Below the pieces are notes generated by a model. The model had not been told where the DNA came from. It ran no database searches and was given only the letters and a program-made list of their open reading frames with translations. From Methanobacteriota archaeon (GTDB lineage: Archaea > Thermoplasmatota > Thermoplasmata > Thermoplasmatales > ARK-15): a DNA stretch of 64,000 nt. A program made the position numbers and the translations under genes. Shown piece after piece: positions 63,890 to 64,000 of the stretch. The first letter of the stretch is position 1. Every line of letters begins with the position of its first letter. The stretch is taken from NCBI GenBank assembly GCA_009758405.1, contig WSBC01000008.1:1-64000 (forward strand), read 5' to 3'.

Positions 63890-64000
63890 TTAAAGTTTTG
63901 GAACAAGGGCAGAGGCAATTGGGGATCCCCATCCTGTTACATAGTCCCAGCCAACCTGCGCATTATAATAGCCATTACTTGGTCCAGAGACAATGTCGTG
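63890..64000 (-). CDS. C-terminal end of a sedolisin-like (S53) protease (5' part outside window)
   Basis: Reverse-strand codons from the window edge read HDIVSGPSNGYYNAQVGWDY, then VTGWGSPIASALVPKL and TAA at 63890. A GWDYVTGWGSP-type ending with HDIVSG just before it is the C-terminal region of kumamolisin/sedolisin serine-carboxyl peptidases, acid-active secreted enzymes. Only 36 residues are visible, so the call rests on this motif. A secreted acid protease would supply the oligopeptide importer. Confidence 0.8.
   Translation of the reverse strand, partial: HDIVSGPSNGYYNAQVGWDYVTGWGSPIASALVPKL

Overview
The window comes from an AT-rich archaeal chromosome, most likely a member of the Thermoplasmata and probably close to the acidophilic Thermoplasmatales. 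The evidence is the archaeal informational gene set (EF-1 alpha, EF-2, S10, S7, S12, S24e, S27ae, S3Ae, RNA polymerase Rpo7, Spt4, KEOPS Pcc1, Elp3, TruD, diphthine synthase, aTrm56, a Hjc-type resolvase), an elongator tRNA-Met with a 29-nt intron after position 37, TATA boxes about 25 bp upstream of start codons with little or no 5' leader, and GGTGAT-type ribosome binding sites inside operons. I do not name a species.

Layout. 1-6.6 kb: the end of a beta-propeller surface protein with exact 126-bp repeats, a frameshifted accessory gene, tRNA-Pro, an Lrp regulator, NAD synthetase, ADP-forming acyl-CoA synthetase (acdA/acdB) and diphthine synthase. 6.6-17.1 kb: membrane proteins, tRNA-Val, GTP-type PEP carboxykinase, a large surface glycoprotein, a sugar phosphomutase, a PfkB kinase and an ABC exporter. 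17.3-23.1 kb: tRNA-Arg, the rps27ae-rps24e-DPCK-spt4-rpoE operon, Elp3, PyrF and a DHH phosphoesterase. 23.1-25.0 kb: a fluoride-riboswitch-controlled operon of two small coiled-coil proteins and an MFS transporter. 25.1-30.1 kb: TruD, a regulator plus radical SAM pair with a palindromic operator, then S10 and EF-1 alpha. 30.2-37.7 kb: a complete oligopeptide ABC importer whose binding protein carries PKD domains. 37.7-46 kb: a decaying accessory and mobile region. 46-64 kb: EF-2/S7/S12, Hjc, aTrm56, Pcc1, PurC, a second surface protein, QueA, a sugar nucleotidyltransferase, B12-dependent ribonucleotide reductase with a linked HTH protein, a radical SAM/SPASM maturase, TrpB2, a DUF1015 protein, intron-containing tRNA-Met, S3Ae, and the end of a sedolisin-like protease.

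The mobile region (38.1-46 kb) holds three elements. The first is a DUF2080-carrying DDE element with 14-bp inverted repeats, a TTATT target duplication and two in-frame stops. The second is an IS110-family element that truncates an ammonium transporter; in front of its frameshifted transposase lies a strongly folded candidate bridge RNA, one loop of which repeats 12 nt of the element's right end. The third is an apparently intact IS607 element (serine recombinase plus TnpB) that splits a host gene at GGGT. Between them lies a tightly spaced operon of unknown genes, most of them frameshifted, several at poly-A tracts.

The protein content suggests a peptide-using heterotroph: secreted protease, oligopeptide importer, ADP-forming acetyl-CoA synthetase yielding ATP, and PEP carboxykinase for gluconeogenesis. 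The strongest leads are the fluoride-riboswitch MFS operon, the IS110 bridge-RNA locus, a 20-bp promoter element shared by surface-protein genes, and the regulator/radical SAM pair. All database comparisons here are from memory; nothing was searched.
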